Assembly: GCF_000518705.1 (NCBI RefSeq)
Contig: NZ_KI912482.1
Span: 1 to 64,000 of the forward strand
Reading direction: 5' to 3'
Origin: Shewanella colwelliana ATCC 39565
Lineage (GTDB): Bacteria > Pseudomonadota > Gammaproteobacteria > Enterobacterales > Shewanellaceae
DNA: 64,000 nucleotides
Of the stretch, positions 7,905-17,514 are shown one piece after another; the stretch's first letter is position 1, and every line of letters begins with the position of its first letter. The translations under genes were made by a program, and so were the position numbers. Under the pieces are notes generated by a model. The model was given only the letters and a program-made list of their open reading frames with translations, did not search any database and had not been told where the DNA came from.

Positions 7905-10900
7905 TTATACTGCGTCGGCTAATGCCACCACCTCATCAATATCGACGGCAACTATGCGTGAAACTCCAGGTTCATGCATAGTGACACCTATTAGTTGATC
8001 GGCCAATTCCATGGTGATCTTATTGTGACTAATATAAACAAATTGCACGCTTTGAGACATCTCTTTTACCAGGCGACAGAATCTGTCGACATTGGCATCA
8101 TCTAGCGGTGCATCGACCTCATCCAACATACAAAATGGCGCTGGATTGAGCCTAAAAATTGCAAAGACCAATGATAAAGCGGTTAGCGCTTTTTCTCCAC
8201 CAGAAAGCAGGTGAATTGTACTATTCTTTTTCCCTGGCGGTCTGGCCATAATGGTCACACCGGTTTCAAGTAAGTCATCATCAGTCAACGCCAGTTGCGC
8301 GCTGCCGCCGCCAAACACTTTGGGGAATAGCACACCTAAATCTTGATTAACTTTATCAAAGGTCTCTTTAAAACGTGTTTTTGTCTCTTTATCTATCTTA
8401 CGGATAGCTTCTTCTAAACTGGTGAGCGCTTTATTTAGATCCGCATCTTGATTGTCCAGATACTGTTTGCGCTCACTTTGTTGCTCATACTCTTCAATCG
8501 CTGCCAGATTAATGGCCCCCAAATGTTCAATGAGCGCCCGGGTACGATCTAACGCTTTCTGTCTTTGCACTGGCGAGAGCGTATTGTCAAGTTGCGACGC
8601 AACAGCTTCCACTTCAATCTCATGGCCTTTGAGCAACTGCTGTTGGCTATCTACCTGGCCCTTATAACCTTCGCGACGTAACTTTAACGTGCTGATAGTT
8701 TGAGTCAAGTGTTCTATCTTACCAAGCTGTTGTTTTTGCTTCTTTCCTAGCTCATCAAGCTCACTTTGCAGCCTAGCTTGCTCCACTCGCAATGCATCCA
8801 ATGCCATCTGTTTTTGCTGTTGTTGTGTCAGCGCTTCGGCCAACTCTTGTTGCATCTGGCGTACGCTGGCATCTTGGGCGGCATGCTCGCTCCCTTCCAG
8901 TTGCTGACGCAATTGCGATAAGCTCTCTTCAAGCTCCGCTATCTGCGCAGTATCTTGCGCGCGTTGTTGCTGATTTAGCGCCAATTCTGTATTGGCGGCT
9001 TGCACAAGTGCTTGTTGCTGCCGTAACTGAGTGACTAAACCAGCGCCTTGCAGCTTTAATCGTTTGATCTGCTCACTATGCTCTGCCAGTTGCGTCTTAA
9101 CAGCTGCACTTTGTTGGACTAATAACTCTTGCTGCTGTTTATCTTCAGCTAAACGTTGATTCAATGCATCCAGCTGCTGTTGCTCTGTTTCTTGGGTGCC
9201 AGCAAGTTCATCTCTTTGCGCGTTGAGGCTTTGCACTTGCTCTTGCTGATGAGCGATACGCGCCTGCGTTGCACTGACCTCAGCTTTTAAACGAGCAAGA
9301 TTCAACTGTACACCTTGCAGCTGTGATAAGGTTTGCTGCCCTTGGGCGCGCATTGCAAGCCGTTGTCGATGACTTTCCTCTGCATCAATTTTGACCATTT
9401 CAAGTAAATCAAGGCTTTGTGTGATACTAGCTTGTAATGCTTCTTTCTCAATTTTAAGTTGCAATAACGGGCTGGTATCATCGCTTTTTTGCAACAAAAA
9501 ACCTTGTCCCAACAGATAGCCATCGGCGGTAACAATACGCTCATACGGTGCAAGTGTGACCAGCAGCTCTTTTGCAGCGGTAATGTCTGCGGCCCAACGT
9601 AAATCGGTCAACCAAGGCGCAAGGTTAACGGGTGCACTAAGTCCCTGCCATTGCTGGGGTGCTGTGAGCGCAAAGCCTGTGGTATTTTGTGTATTATCGA
9701 CTTTCTGGGTGAGCAGATTGTCAAAAATAACTTCAATGGCTTTTTCCCAGCCGGGTGTCACATCAAGCAGTTGCCACAATGCTTGGCCATCAGTTTGATC
9801 TTGCTCCGGCAATAGGCGCTCAACCACATTAAGGCGCCCACGCTCCTCCGCCAATGACTGGCTTAGCGCATCCGCTTGTTCCGTCAGGCGCTTACTTTGT
9901 TGTTCTAATTCATTAAGCTGTTGAGTTTCTACTTGATGATTTGCACTTAACTTAACCTCTTCTTCGCTAAGGGTTTGCACCTGAGCCTGTTGCAAGACCA
10001 GCGTTTGCTCACTATTGTCTTGGGCCAGTTTAGCCAACTGTTCTCCAAGCGCTTCTCGGCGTTGCTGTTTCTGAGCCAAAGCGGATTGCAAATGGCTACG
10101 TTCAGATTGAGAAACTTGAAACGCTAAAGTGTGCTGACTGACCTGTTGCTGAAGTTGTTGATGCTGTTCATTGACAGCTTCAAATCCATATTCGGCTTCG
10201 CCAATTTGCTCCTCAATAAGAACCAGCGCTTGCTCGGTCTCTTGATGTGCACTGACCGCCGCAAGATGTTGCTGACTGAGCGTGTCGTGACTTAACGTCA
10301 ACCCATGCAGATGCCCCTGTTTGAGGGTCAGCTTGTCATCCAACTGGGTGACTCGCTCGTTGAGATGGGCATCTTGTTGCTGACGGTGTTTTAGTGATTG
10401 CTCCAATTTTGCGATATGGGTGCCACTGAGGTAAAACGCTTCGACTTGACCATGCTCTTGTTGATCAAGTTCATCGAGTGCCACTTTTAAGCGAGTAACC
10501 TCGAGCTGTAACGCTTGGCTCGCCGCATCGAATTCACTCTTATTTAGCTCACTTTGATTAACTTCTTGGGTCAGTTTTTCGGTTTGTGCTTGCAGTTCTA
10601 ACAGCCGTGATACCAAGAGTTGCGCCTCTTGGCTACGCTCTGTCTCTTTTAGTGCACGGTACTGTTTTGCCGACTCGGCTTGTTGCGCAAGTTTATCGAT
10701 CTGCCGCCCTAACTCTTGGCGTATATCTCCTAGTCGCTCGAGATTCTCGCGCGTATGACGAATACGGTTCTCGGTCTCACGACGGCGCTCTTTATAACGG
10801 GAGATCCCCGCCGCTTCTTCAATGAAAACCCTTAACTCTTGTGGCTTTGACTCAATAAGACGGGAAATGGTGCCCTGCTCGATAATCGCGTAGCTACGCG

Positions 10901-11312
10901 GCCCTAGGCCTGTGCCCATAAACAGATCGGTAATATCTTTGCGTCGGCATTTTTGTCCATTGAGAAAATAACTTGAATCGCCGTCGCGACTGACCTGACG
11001 TTTAACCGCGATCTCTTGATAACTGGCATATTGGCCCGCTAAACGTCCATCTTGATTATCAAACGACAGTTCAACACTGGCGACGGACACAGGTCTGCGC
11101 GCTGATGAGCCGTTAAAAATCACATCGGCCATGGAGTCGCCACGCAGATGTTTAGCTGAACTTTCACCCAGCACCCAGCGCACCGCGTCAATCACATTGG
11201 ATTTACCACAGCCATTTGGACCAATAATGGCGGTCAAGGGTTGATTAAAGGGGATTTTAGTAACATCGACAAACGACTTAAATCCAGCAAGTTTTATCTG
11301 TTTGAGTCTCAT
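7905..11312 (-). CDS. smc: Chromosome segregation ATPase Smc
   Basis: This 1135-residue SMC protein condenses and helps segregate the chromosome. The N-terminal head has Walker A GPNGCGKS (31-38). Two long Gln/Glu-rich coiled coils (roughly 170-490 and 640-960) flank a hinge. The C-terminal head has signature LLSGGEKAL and Walker B CMLDEVDAPLDD. The open frame runs 49 codons further upstream, but MRLKQIKLAGFKSF at 11312 is the family start. Length is typical of bacterial Smc. The many CAG/CAA-rich stretches reflect the coiled coils. It is the first gene of smc-zipA-ligA, transcribed away from cysZ. Confidence 0.97.
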   Translation of the reverse strand: MRLKQIKLAGFKSFVDVTKIPFNQPLTAIIGPNGCGKSNVIDAVRWVLGESSAKHLRGDSMADVIFNGSSARRPVSVASVELSFDNQDGRLAGQYASYQEIAVKRQVSRDGDSSYFLNGQKCRRKDITDLFMGTGLGPRSYAIIEQGTISRLIESKPQELRVFIEEAAGISRYKERRRETENRIRHTRENLERLGDIRQELGRQIDKLAQQAESAKQYRALKETERSQEAQLLVSRLLELQAQTEKLTQEVNQSELNKSEFDAASQALQLEVTRLKVALDELDQQEHGQVEAFYLSGTHIAKLEQSLKHRQQQDAHLNERVTQLDDKLTLKQGHLHGLTLSHDTLSQQHLAAVSAHQETEQALVLIEEQIGEAEYGFEAVNEQHQQLQQQVSQHTLAFQVSQSERSHLQSALAQKQQRREALGEQLAKLAQDNSEQTLVLQQAQVQTLSEEEVKLSANHQVETQQLNELEQQSKRLTEQADALSQSLAEERGRLNVVERLLPEQDQTDGQALWQLLDVTPGWEKAIEVIFDNLLTQKVDNTQNTTGFALTAPQQWQGLSAPVNLAPWLTDLRWAADITAAKELLVTLAPYERIVTADGYLLGQGFLLQKSDDTSPLLQLKIEKEALQASITQSLDLLEMVKIDAEESHRQRLAMRAQGQQTLSQLQGVQLNLARLKAEVSATQARIAHQQEQVQSLNAQRDELAGTQETEQQQLDALNQRLAEDKQQQELLVQQSAAVKTQLAEHSEQIKRLKLQGAGLVTQLRQQQALVQAANTELALNQQQRAQDTAQIAELEESLSQLRQQLEGSEHAAQDASVRQMQQELAEALTQQQQKQMALDALRVEQARLQSELDELGKKQKQQLGKIEHLTQTISTLKLRREGYKGQVDSQQQLLKGHEIEVEAVASQLDNTLSPVQRQKALDRTRALIEHLGAINLAAIEEYEQQSERKQYLDNQDADLNKALTSLEEAIRKIDKETKTRFKETFDKVNQDLGVLFPKVFGGGSAQLALTDDDLLETGVTIMARPPGKKNSTIHLLSGGEKALTALSLVFAIFRLNPAPFCMLDEVDAPLDDANVDRFCRLVKEMSQSVQFVYISHNKITMELADQLIGVTMHEPGVSRIVAVDIDEVVALADAV

Positions 11313-11499
11313 GGTGCTAGTCAGGTCGTCTTGATAAGGAGGAATAGAATCTTCCCTGTTATTATTGGTTGTCACTTTAACAAAGCACGCTGCATTTTGT
11401 AACGTTTTTATCGCGCTAACGGCCATTTTACGCTTGTTTTTATGTAACTGCTGACACACAATCGGTGCATATTAGGTTTAACGTGACACTCATAACACT

Positions 11500-12273
11500 A
11501 TGAATCAAAAAGCGCGATCTTTGCCCAAAAGCGGCGTTAACTATTTTCTGGACGGATTTAGTCTGATTAAGCAACCAGGCCTTAGGCGGTTTGTATTTGT
11601 GCCGCTGTCAATTAATTTACTGCTGTTCTCTGCGGTCATCTATTTTGCTATTGGCCAACTTGAAGAGGTGTTTGCTTGGCTAAGTGGGCAGTTACCCGAC
11701 TACCTAAGTTGGCTCAACTTCCTGTTATGGCCCATTGCCGTGCTGACGTTACTGGTGGTGCTATCGTTTATTTTTAGTTCCGTCATGAACTGGATAGCCG
11801 CCCCGTTTAACGGGTTATTGGCTGAGAAAGTGGAACAGTATTTAACAGGCAAAGACCTCAATACCGGCACCACTGTCGACTTAGTGAAAGATCTACCACG
11901 AATTTTGGGACGAGAGTGGATAAAACTAAAATACTATCTGCCGCGCGCCATTCTATTCCTCATTCTATTTTGGATCCCTTTTATCGGTCAAACGGCTGCC
12001 CCCGTGCTGTGGTTCCTCTTTAGTGCTTGGATGATGGCGATTCAATATTGTGATTACCCCTTTGATAATCATAAGGTGCCCTTCCCTGATATGAAGTTTG
12101 CCCTAAAGCAAACGAAAGGCACCAGCTTTAGTTTCGGCGCAGCGGTTACCCTGTTTTCAATGATTCCTATTGTGAATTTTATCGTGATGCCAGTCGCCAT
12201 ATGTGGCGCCACCTCAATGTGGGTAGATAAATATCGCGTTGCTTATAAAAACGATCAGATAGCGCCTGACTAA
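11500..12273 (+). CDS. cysZ: Sulfate transporter CysZ
   Basis: CysZ brings sulfate into the cell for cysteine synthesis. The 257-residue protein has the family pattern of hydrophobic segments near 30-52, 70-95, 145-175 and 205-235, and conserved pieces such as SGVNYFLDGFSLIKQPGLRRFVFVPL at the N-terminus, a Phe-Asn in APFNGLLAEKVE, and the QYCDYPFDNH motif. It diverges from smc across 187 bp. In E. coli, cysZ lies beside cysK and zipA; here the same set is present but with insertions between cysZ and cysK. Confidence 0.95.
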   Translation: MNQKARSLPKSGVNYFLDGFSLIKQPGLRRFVFVPLSINLLLFSAVIYFAIGQLEEVFAWLSGQLPDYLSWLNFLLWPIAVLTLLVVLSFIFSSVMNWIAAPFNGLLAEKVEQYLTGKDLNTGTTVDLVKDLPRILGREWIKLKYYLPRAILFLILFWIPFIGQTAAPVLWFLFSAWMMAIQYCDYPFDNHKVPFPDMKFALKQTKGTSFSFGAAVTLFSMIPIVNFIVMPVAICGATSMWVDKYRVAYKNDQIAPD

Positions 12274-12450
12274 TCACAACAAACACGTGTCATCATCCAA
12301 ACTAGCGGGCTGGTGACACTGGTTTTACCACTGAAAAAAGCCACAAATTTACACCTTTTGTAACAATTAGCCATCAATTAAGACGCTGTTTTCTGTCACA
12401 ATACCGCCACACAAACATAACAACCCGCACCCAGATAATTCTAATAACCT

Positions 12451-14802
12451 ATGAAACGACAACTACTGCTGGCTTGGTTTGCACTATGCTGCCTAACGCT
12501 ATCTACAGCTGCGCTATCGGGCAGTGCCGAACAATTCCAATTGGTTATTCCAACGCTGGATACACCCGCTATCATCGACGGAAACTTAGACGATGCGGTA
12601 TGGCAACAAGCCGCAACAACTCAATTGACGTTTGAAACCAATCCGGGCGAAAACACCCCGGCCCCCGTCAAAACAGAAGCGAAAGTGTTTGCCACTAAAA
12701 CCAGTCTTTTTGTGGCATTTTATGCGTTCGATCCAGACTCCAGCGAAACCAGTGACAAGGTGCGCGCCAACCTCGCCGATCGTGACGGTGTGTGGGGAGA
12801 TGATCTCGTGGGCGTTAAACTGGATACCTTTAATGATGCTCGTTTAGCCTACCAGTTTTTCATTAACCCCTATGGCGTGCAGATGGATTCTATAGAGAAT
12901 GAACTGACCGGACAGGAAAGTGATGCTTGGGATGGCATTTGGTATAGCGCAGGCAGGAAAACCGCTAAAGGTTATCAGGTTGAGATAGAGTTGCCCCTGC
13001 GAATGCTCAATTTTGACAGTCAACAAGATATACAGACGTGGGGTATTGAGCTAGTAAGGTTTTACCCAAGAAACCAGCAGCACCGGCTATCAACCCACAG
13101 CATTGACCGCAATAATAGTTGTCAGCTTTGCCAAATGGGCGTTGCCACAGGCCTCAACGAGGCGCAGTCGGGTAACGATTTACAATTGACTCCGGCGTTA
13201 GTATTAAACCGCTCTGGTAGCCGCGACATTAATCCCGTTGGCGATTGGAACAATGATAACAGTATTGAGCCAGGACTCGACATTCGATGGGGCATCACTC
13301 CGAGTACTTTACTTAATGCCACCATCAACCCCGACTTTTCCCAGGTGGAAGCCGACGCTGGTCAGTTGGACATCAATAGCACTTTTGCGTTGTTCTTTCC
13401 CGAAAAACGAGCCTTTTTTCTCGACAACAAAGACTACTTTGACTCGCAAATGTCACTGGTACATACCCGAAATATTGTCTCTCCCGACTATGGCCTAAAG
13501 CTCACCAGTAAAGTGGGCAACCACACCCTTGGTTTCATGGCAACCAATGACACTCACACCAACTTTTTGGTGCCGGGTAATTTGAGTTCAGACATTGCCA
13601 CCCTCGACAGTACCAGCTATAACTTGGTGGGCCGCTATCGAGCCGATCTCAGCGATGCACTCTCTGTTGGCACTATTGTTACAGCCAAGACCAGTGATGA
13701 TTACCATAACTACGTGGCCAGCAGCGATGTGAAGTATCAGCCTTCGGAACAAGATACACTGACAGCCCAGTATGCATATTCTGACACGCTATACCCTGAC
13801 ACACTCTACCGCTCATTTTGCAGTAGCGATGACTGTGAGCCACGCCTCAATTGCGACTTAGGCAACTGCGGTATTAATGAGCGAGTGTTACGCACCCAAA
13901 TAGACGACAATATCAACGACAGCTACTACAAAATAAAATATGAGCATAAGCGCAGAAACTGGTATGCCTTTGGTCAGTATGAGTCTGTGGGCGATGATTT
14001 TCGGGCTGATCTCGGTTTCATCGATAAAGTCGACATGACAAAAACCGTCATTGGCGGCGGCTATAATTGGTACCCCAACTCAAATCTCCTCTCTTTTGTG
14101 TCGCTTCGTGGCGATTGGGACATTACCCATAATCAAGCCGGTGAACTGTTAGAGCGGGAAGCGGAAGCAAAAATAGAAATGGAAGGGGCAATGCAAAGTT
14201 ACACCGCCTTTGGTTATGTACAGCGTGATAGAGTTGGCCGACGACACAATGGCGCTAGTCTCGCTATCGATGATAATACTCAGCTATTTAACGAAAAAAT
14301 GGGCTGGTTTTATAGCAATATCACCCCTGTGAGCGCGTTAAAGCTGGAGTTAGATATCAATTATGGCGACGCCATCGATTTCGCCAATGACAGATTAGGC
14401 ACAGAGCTGATGCTCAATCCTGGGTTGGTGTGGAAGATGACAGACTCAATGTCGTTAGACGTGTCACATATTTATCGCTCTTTAGATATTCAAGGCCGTG
14501 AACTGTTTAGCGCCAACTTGACCGACATTCGTCTAAATTGGTACATGACGATAAATCAATTTATCCGCGTATCGAGTATCTATACCGATATCCAACGCGA
14601 TCCATCTATGTACCTTTACACTGATCCTCAAGCTGAGTATGCGCAGCTAGGTAATGAGGTACTCTATGGCTATAAGCTCAACCCGCAAAGTGTTTTTTAT
14701 TTGGGCTACTCAGATGGCATGCGCCGTAATGACGAAATAGATTCGCTCACACGCGATGAGCAAACCTATTTTATGAAAGTCAGTTATGCTTGGTTGCTGT
14801 AA
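12451..14802 (+). CDS. Outer-membrane protein with CBM9-like and DUF5916 domains
   Basis: This 783-residue secreted protein starts with a signal peptide (about 1-24). Residues about 33-210 form a CBM9/DOMON-like beta-sandwich (PAIIDGNLDDAVWQQA, then DDLVGVKLDTF and YQVEIELPL). The rest, from about 240, matches DUF5916: SQVEADAGQLDIN, FFPEKRAFFLDN, then many alternating aromatic strands typical of an outer-membrane beta-barrel, ending in SYAWLL. Four Cys near 454-472 could form disulfides. The role is unknown; such proteins are often suggested to bind sugars or act in proteolysis-linked uptake. It is a lone gene with no clear operon partner. Confidence 0.8.
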   Translation: MKRQLLLAWFALCCLTLSTAALSGSAEQFQLVIPTLDTPAIIDGNLDDAVWQQAATTQLTFETNPGENTPAPVKTEAKVFATKTSLFVAFYAFDPDSSETSDKVRANLADRDGVWGDDLVGVKLDTFNDARLAYQFFINPYGVQMDSIENELTGQESDAWDGIWYSAGRKTAKGYQVEIELPLRMLNFDSQQDIQTWGIELVRFYPRNQQHRLSTHSIDRNNSCQLCQMGVATGLNEAQSGNDLQLTPALVLNRSGSRDINPVGDWNNDNSIEPGLDIRWGITPSTLLNATINPDFSQVEADAGQLDINSTFALFFPEKRAFFLDNKDYFDSQMSLVHTRNIVSPDYGLKLTSKVGNHTLGFMATNDTHTNFLVPGNLSSDIATLDSTSYNLVGRYRADLSDALSVGTIVTAKTSDDYHNYVASSDVKYQPSEQDTLTAQYAYSDTLYPDTLYRSFCSSDDCEPRLNCDLGNCGINERVLRTQIDDNINDSYYKIKYEHKRRNWYAFGQYESVGDDFRADLGFIDKVDMTKTVIGGGYNWYPNSNLLSFVSLRGDWDITHNQAGELLEREAEAKIEMEGAMQSYTAFGYVQRDRVGRRHNGASLAIDDNTQLFNEKMGWFYSNITPVSALKLELDINYGDAIDFANDRLGTELMLNPGLVWKMTDSMSLDVSHIYRSLDIQGRELFSANLTDIRLNWYMTINQFIRVSSIYTDIQRDPSMYLYTDPQAEYAQLGNEVLYGYKLNPQSVFYLGYSDGMRRNDEIDSLTRDEQTYFMKVSYAWLL

Positions 14803-14803
14803 C

Positions 14804-14825
14804 CGTTATACCAGTCAGTATAACG
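14804..14825. terminator. Inverted repeat between convergent genes
   Basis: CGTTATAC (14804-14811) and GTATAACG (14818-14825) around a 6-base loop, just after the DUF5916 stop and just beyond the end of the convergent diguanylate cyclase gene. It has no U-tract, so its terminator role is only a guess. Confidence 0.4.
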
Positions 14826-14832
14826 ATGGGGG

Positions 14833-16074
14833 TTAACTATCAATACAGACCAGGTTGCGCCCAGATTCTTTGGCATCGTAAAGGGCTTTATCGGCCCTTT
14901 GAATTAAGTTGTCGAGGCTGTCATCGGTTAAGCTAGCCACTCCGATACTGGTCGTGATATTTAGCTCTCCATCGGAGGTTTTGATTGGGCTAGCAGCCAA
15001 ATTGGCTCTAAATTTATCAAGTAAAGTAAAGGCTTTGCTGCCATTTAACCCTTTAAAAGCCACCACAAACTCCTCGCCACCAAATCGTGCTACCACAAAG
15101 TGCTGCCCAAAAAACTGCTTCAGGCGCTGAGCAAACTCAATCAGGACTTCATCACCGATATCATGTCCATAGGTATCGTTAACCTTCTTAAAAAAATCGA
15201 TATCTAACAATCCCACAGAAAAAGCGGTCTGTTTTTGGTTTAGCGTACTCAACTGAGGCTCAAAGCGTGAGAAAAAGTAACGGCGATTATAGACTTCAGT
15301 AAGGTAATCAAGGTTCGCCTGCTCCCATAATCTTCTCACCATATCGAGAGAGTCTAACGTGTTTAATACGCGGCAATGAAACTCTTCATGCACAAAAGGT
15401 TTCTTTAAAAAGTCATTGGCACCATTTTTAATAAAGCGTGCCGAAAGGCTTTGGTCATCATCACTAGAAAGACCAATAATTGCCATCTCTTCACGGGTAA
15501 AACGCTCTCTGACTTTTAAAATCAATCCAAAGCCATCTAATCCCGGCATGTTGTAATCGGTGATCAGTAATTGAATATCCTCTTGAGTATTGAGAACGTC
15601 TAAAGCTGATAAGCCATCATCGGCCTCAATCACCTGATATAAATGTTGCTCCAATAAGCTGCGAACAAACTTACGACTCACAACAGAGTCATCGGCCACC
15701 AGCACTTTGACATGTTTATTGCGTTGTAGGCGTTTAACTAGCCGCACCGCATATTCATAACTAAAACGGTTCTCCTTGATGATGTAGTCAACAATCCCCA
15801 ACTGCAGCAATCGTTGGCGCTGCTTGCTATCTAGACTGCCCGTTAGCACGATACAGGGGATCTGTTGCGCTAAAACTTGTTTAACAATCTCCCCTTCTTG
15901 CGCATCTGGTAGATTCAAATCTGTGATGGCTACGAAATAATCGTGCGAGGCAAGCAGTTTCTTGGCACTGGTAAAATCCTCAGCAAAGTCAACTTCACAG
16001 CCTAACTCCTGAGCAATTAAGTGCTGCAATATACGAGAAACAACTTTGCTGTCCTCTACCACTAATATCCGCAC
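14833..16074 (-). CDS. Diguanylate cyclase with two receiver domains
   Basis: The 413-residue protein should make cyclic di-GMP under phosphorelay control. Receiver 1 spans about 1-115 (acidic pair E7-D8, phospho-acceptor Asp52). Receiver 2 spans about 120-240 (D128-D129, phospho-acceptor Asp173, Lys near 222). The GGDEF domain spans about 250-413 with GGEEF at 330-334, an active variant. The inhibitory RxxD site normally just upstream is absent (GQHF at that position), so product inhibition there is unlikely. The start is GTG behind a good AAGGAG site. No histidine kinase is next to it, so its partner is elsewhere. Confidence 0.93.
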   Translation of the reverse strand: MRILVVEDSKVVSRILQHLIAQELGCEVDFAEDFTSAKKLLASHDYFVAITDLNLPDAQEGEIVKQVLAQQIPCIVLTGSLDSKQRQRLLQLGIVDYIIKENRFSYEYAVRLVKRLQRNKHVKVLVADDSVVSRKFVRSLLEQHLYQVIEADDGLSALDVLNTQEDIQLLITDYNMPGLDGFGLILKVRERFTREEMAIIGLSSDDDQSLSARFIKNGANDFLKKPFVHEEFHCRVLNTLDSLDMVRRLWEQANLDYLTEVYNRRYFFSRFEPQLSTLNQKQTAFSVGLLDIDFFKKVNDTYGHDIGDEVLIEFAQRLKQFFGQHFVVARFGGEEFVVAFKGLNGSKAFTLLDKFRANLAASPIKTSDGELNITTSIGVASLTDDSLDNLIQRADKALYDAKESGRNLVCIDS

Positions 16075-16165
16075 TCGGCTCTCCTTAATGTCTCAACTTT
16101 TAGCACTATTATTATTGATAAGCGTACAGGCAAAGATCACATGTGCCCTAACCCTTTTTTGTTTT

Positions 16166-17284
16166 TTAACTCTCACCTACTTGGACATTGGTGGAAATAT
16201 CGTCAGGAGACTGCTTTGGCTTTGACAGATCAATCACAACCGTTGCCGATATTTTATCCTGTATCGCTTGTCGATTGGCGTCCCAATAGATCTGAATAAA
16301 ACCCAATAATCCCGTAGCAAATCCTGCACCGTACCCCCCGTACCGCCCAAATGCATCCCACAAGGAGATTGTTGAGGCGTCTAACTGGATGACCCGAATA
16401 TTCAGCAATTTTTTACCTAAGGTTTGACCATCGAACCACGCGGTAAACACAGTAAAATAGAATGCAGCCCAACCAAAACCTAACCCCAAATCGTTGAGGA
16501 TCCCTTTAGCCCACTCCAGCAAACTGTATTTAGGTGCGCTATTATCAACGCTCTCCTCATCTGCAATCATCTTTTCATCTATATCGCTCTCAGTTGACTG
16601 CGCCGCTGCAGAAGTTAGCTTATCAGCAGTATCAACCATTGCGCTGCCATCGTTAATGTCTTGAGTTACGTCAACGGATGGCTGATCGACGGGCATCCCG
16701 GCAACGGGCCCAAATGTCTCATCAATAATCGCCATCAAACGCAGGCGCTCATCCGCGCTGAGGCTCAGATCTGTCACAACACCAGTGAGTATCTCGCGCT
16801 TCTCAGCCATGCTGATTGAAGCAAGATTAAGCTTATCAACTAACACCATTAGCTTCTGCTCTTTACAGCTAAACTCCTCACAAAAACTTATTGCCAATAT
16901 ACTTGGCAACATCGCCAGTACTTCCGAGGTGTCTTCCCCTTTTATTACTGATGATGAGGTTTCATTATCCAGTGATGCACTCCGATTATAGTCAATGATG
17001 TTGTCGCTCGTGACATAGATAGTCATGATAAGCATAGAAAAATAGAGGAACCATTTTAACACTCGGCCAATTTGGTGACTTTTACGCTCAATGAGCAAGG
17101 TGAGCCCCACAAGCAGAATAAACAATCCCCCCGCCTGTTCGGCCAATACTGCAATTAATAGTGCATCAACCAACATAGCTAACCCCCTTTTTGTGGGTGA
17201 TGCTAGCGGCGTATAGAGGACACTGGGCGCAATACTAAATGCAAAAGGCGTGACCATGGTTTTGGGATCTTTGACTTGGTTCAC
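16166..17284 (-). CDS. RDD family membrane protein with a large soluble insertion
   Basis: The 372-residue protein carries the two halves of an RDD domain: KRGLAMLVDALLI (32-44) with the Arg and Asp of the first helix, and DGQTLGKKLLNIRVI (285-299) followed by DANRQAIQDKISATVV (335-350). Between them, residues about 100-260 form a polar, acidic segment with few hydrophobic runs, which most RDD proteins lack. Membrane segments fall near 35-65, 75-92, 265-284 and 315-333. The start is GTG with GGAG at good spacing; an ATG nine codons on is an alternative. RDD proteins are mostly uncharacterised, with some ion-transport links. Confidence 0.8.
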   Translation of the reverse strand: MNQVKDPKTMVTPFAFSIAPSVLYTPLASPTKRGLAMLVDALLIAVLAEQAGGLFILLVGLTLLIERKSHQIGRVLKWFLYFSMLIMTIYVTSDNIIDYNRSASLDNETSSSVIKGEDTSEVLAMLPSILAISFCEEFSCKEQKLMVLVDKLNLASISMAEKREILTGVVTDLSLSADERLRLMAIIDETFGPVAGMPVDQPSVDVTQDINDGSAMVDTADKLTSAAAQSTESDIDEKMIADEESVDNSAPKYSLLEWAKGILNDLGLGFGWAAFYFTVFTAWFDGQTLGKKLLNIRVIQLDASTISLWDAFGRYGGYGAGFATGLLGFIQIYWDANRQAIQDKISATVVIDLSKPKQSPDDISTNVQVGES

Positions 17285-17514
17285 ACATCGACTCCATGAT
17301 GAAGAGAGTAAAATGACCGCGAACTCACGGTAAATTCATTTTAAAACACTAATCTATCAAGCAGATCCGCTTTAGACTAGGCTTTATAGCGATACAATGA
17401 TGATAGAAAGTCATCCTTTAATAACTAAATGGAATAACGAAGATGAAACTATCATTTCTAAAGCAGCGAAACCGCACTATGATTTAGCAGTATAAATAAA
17501 GGAGCACGCTATCC

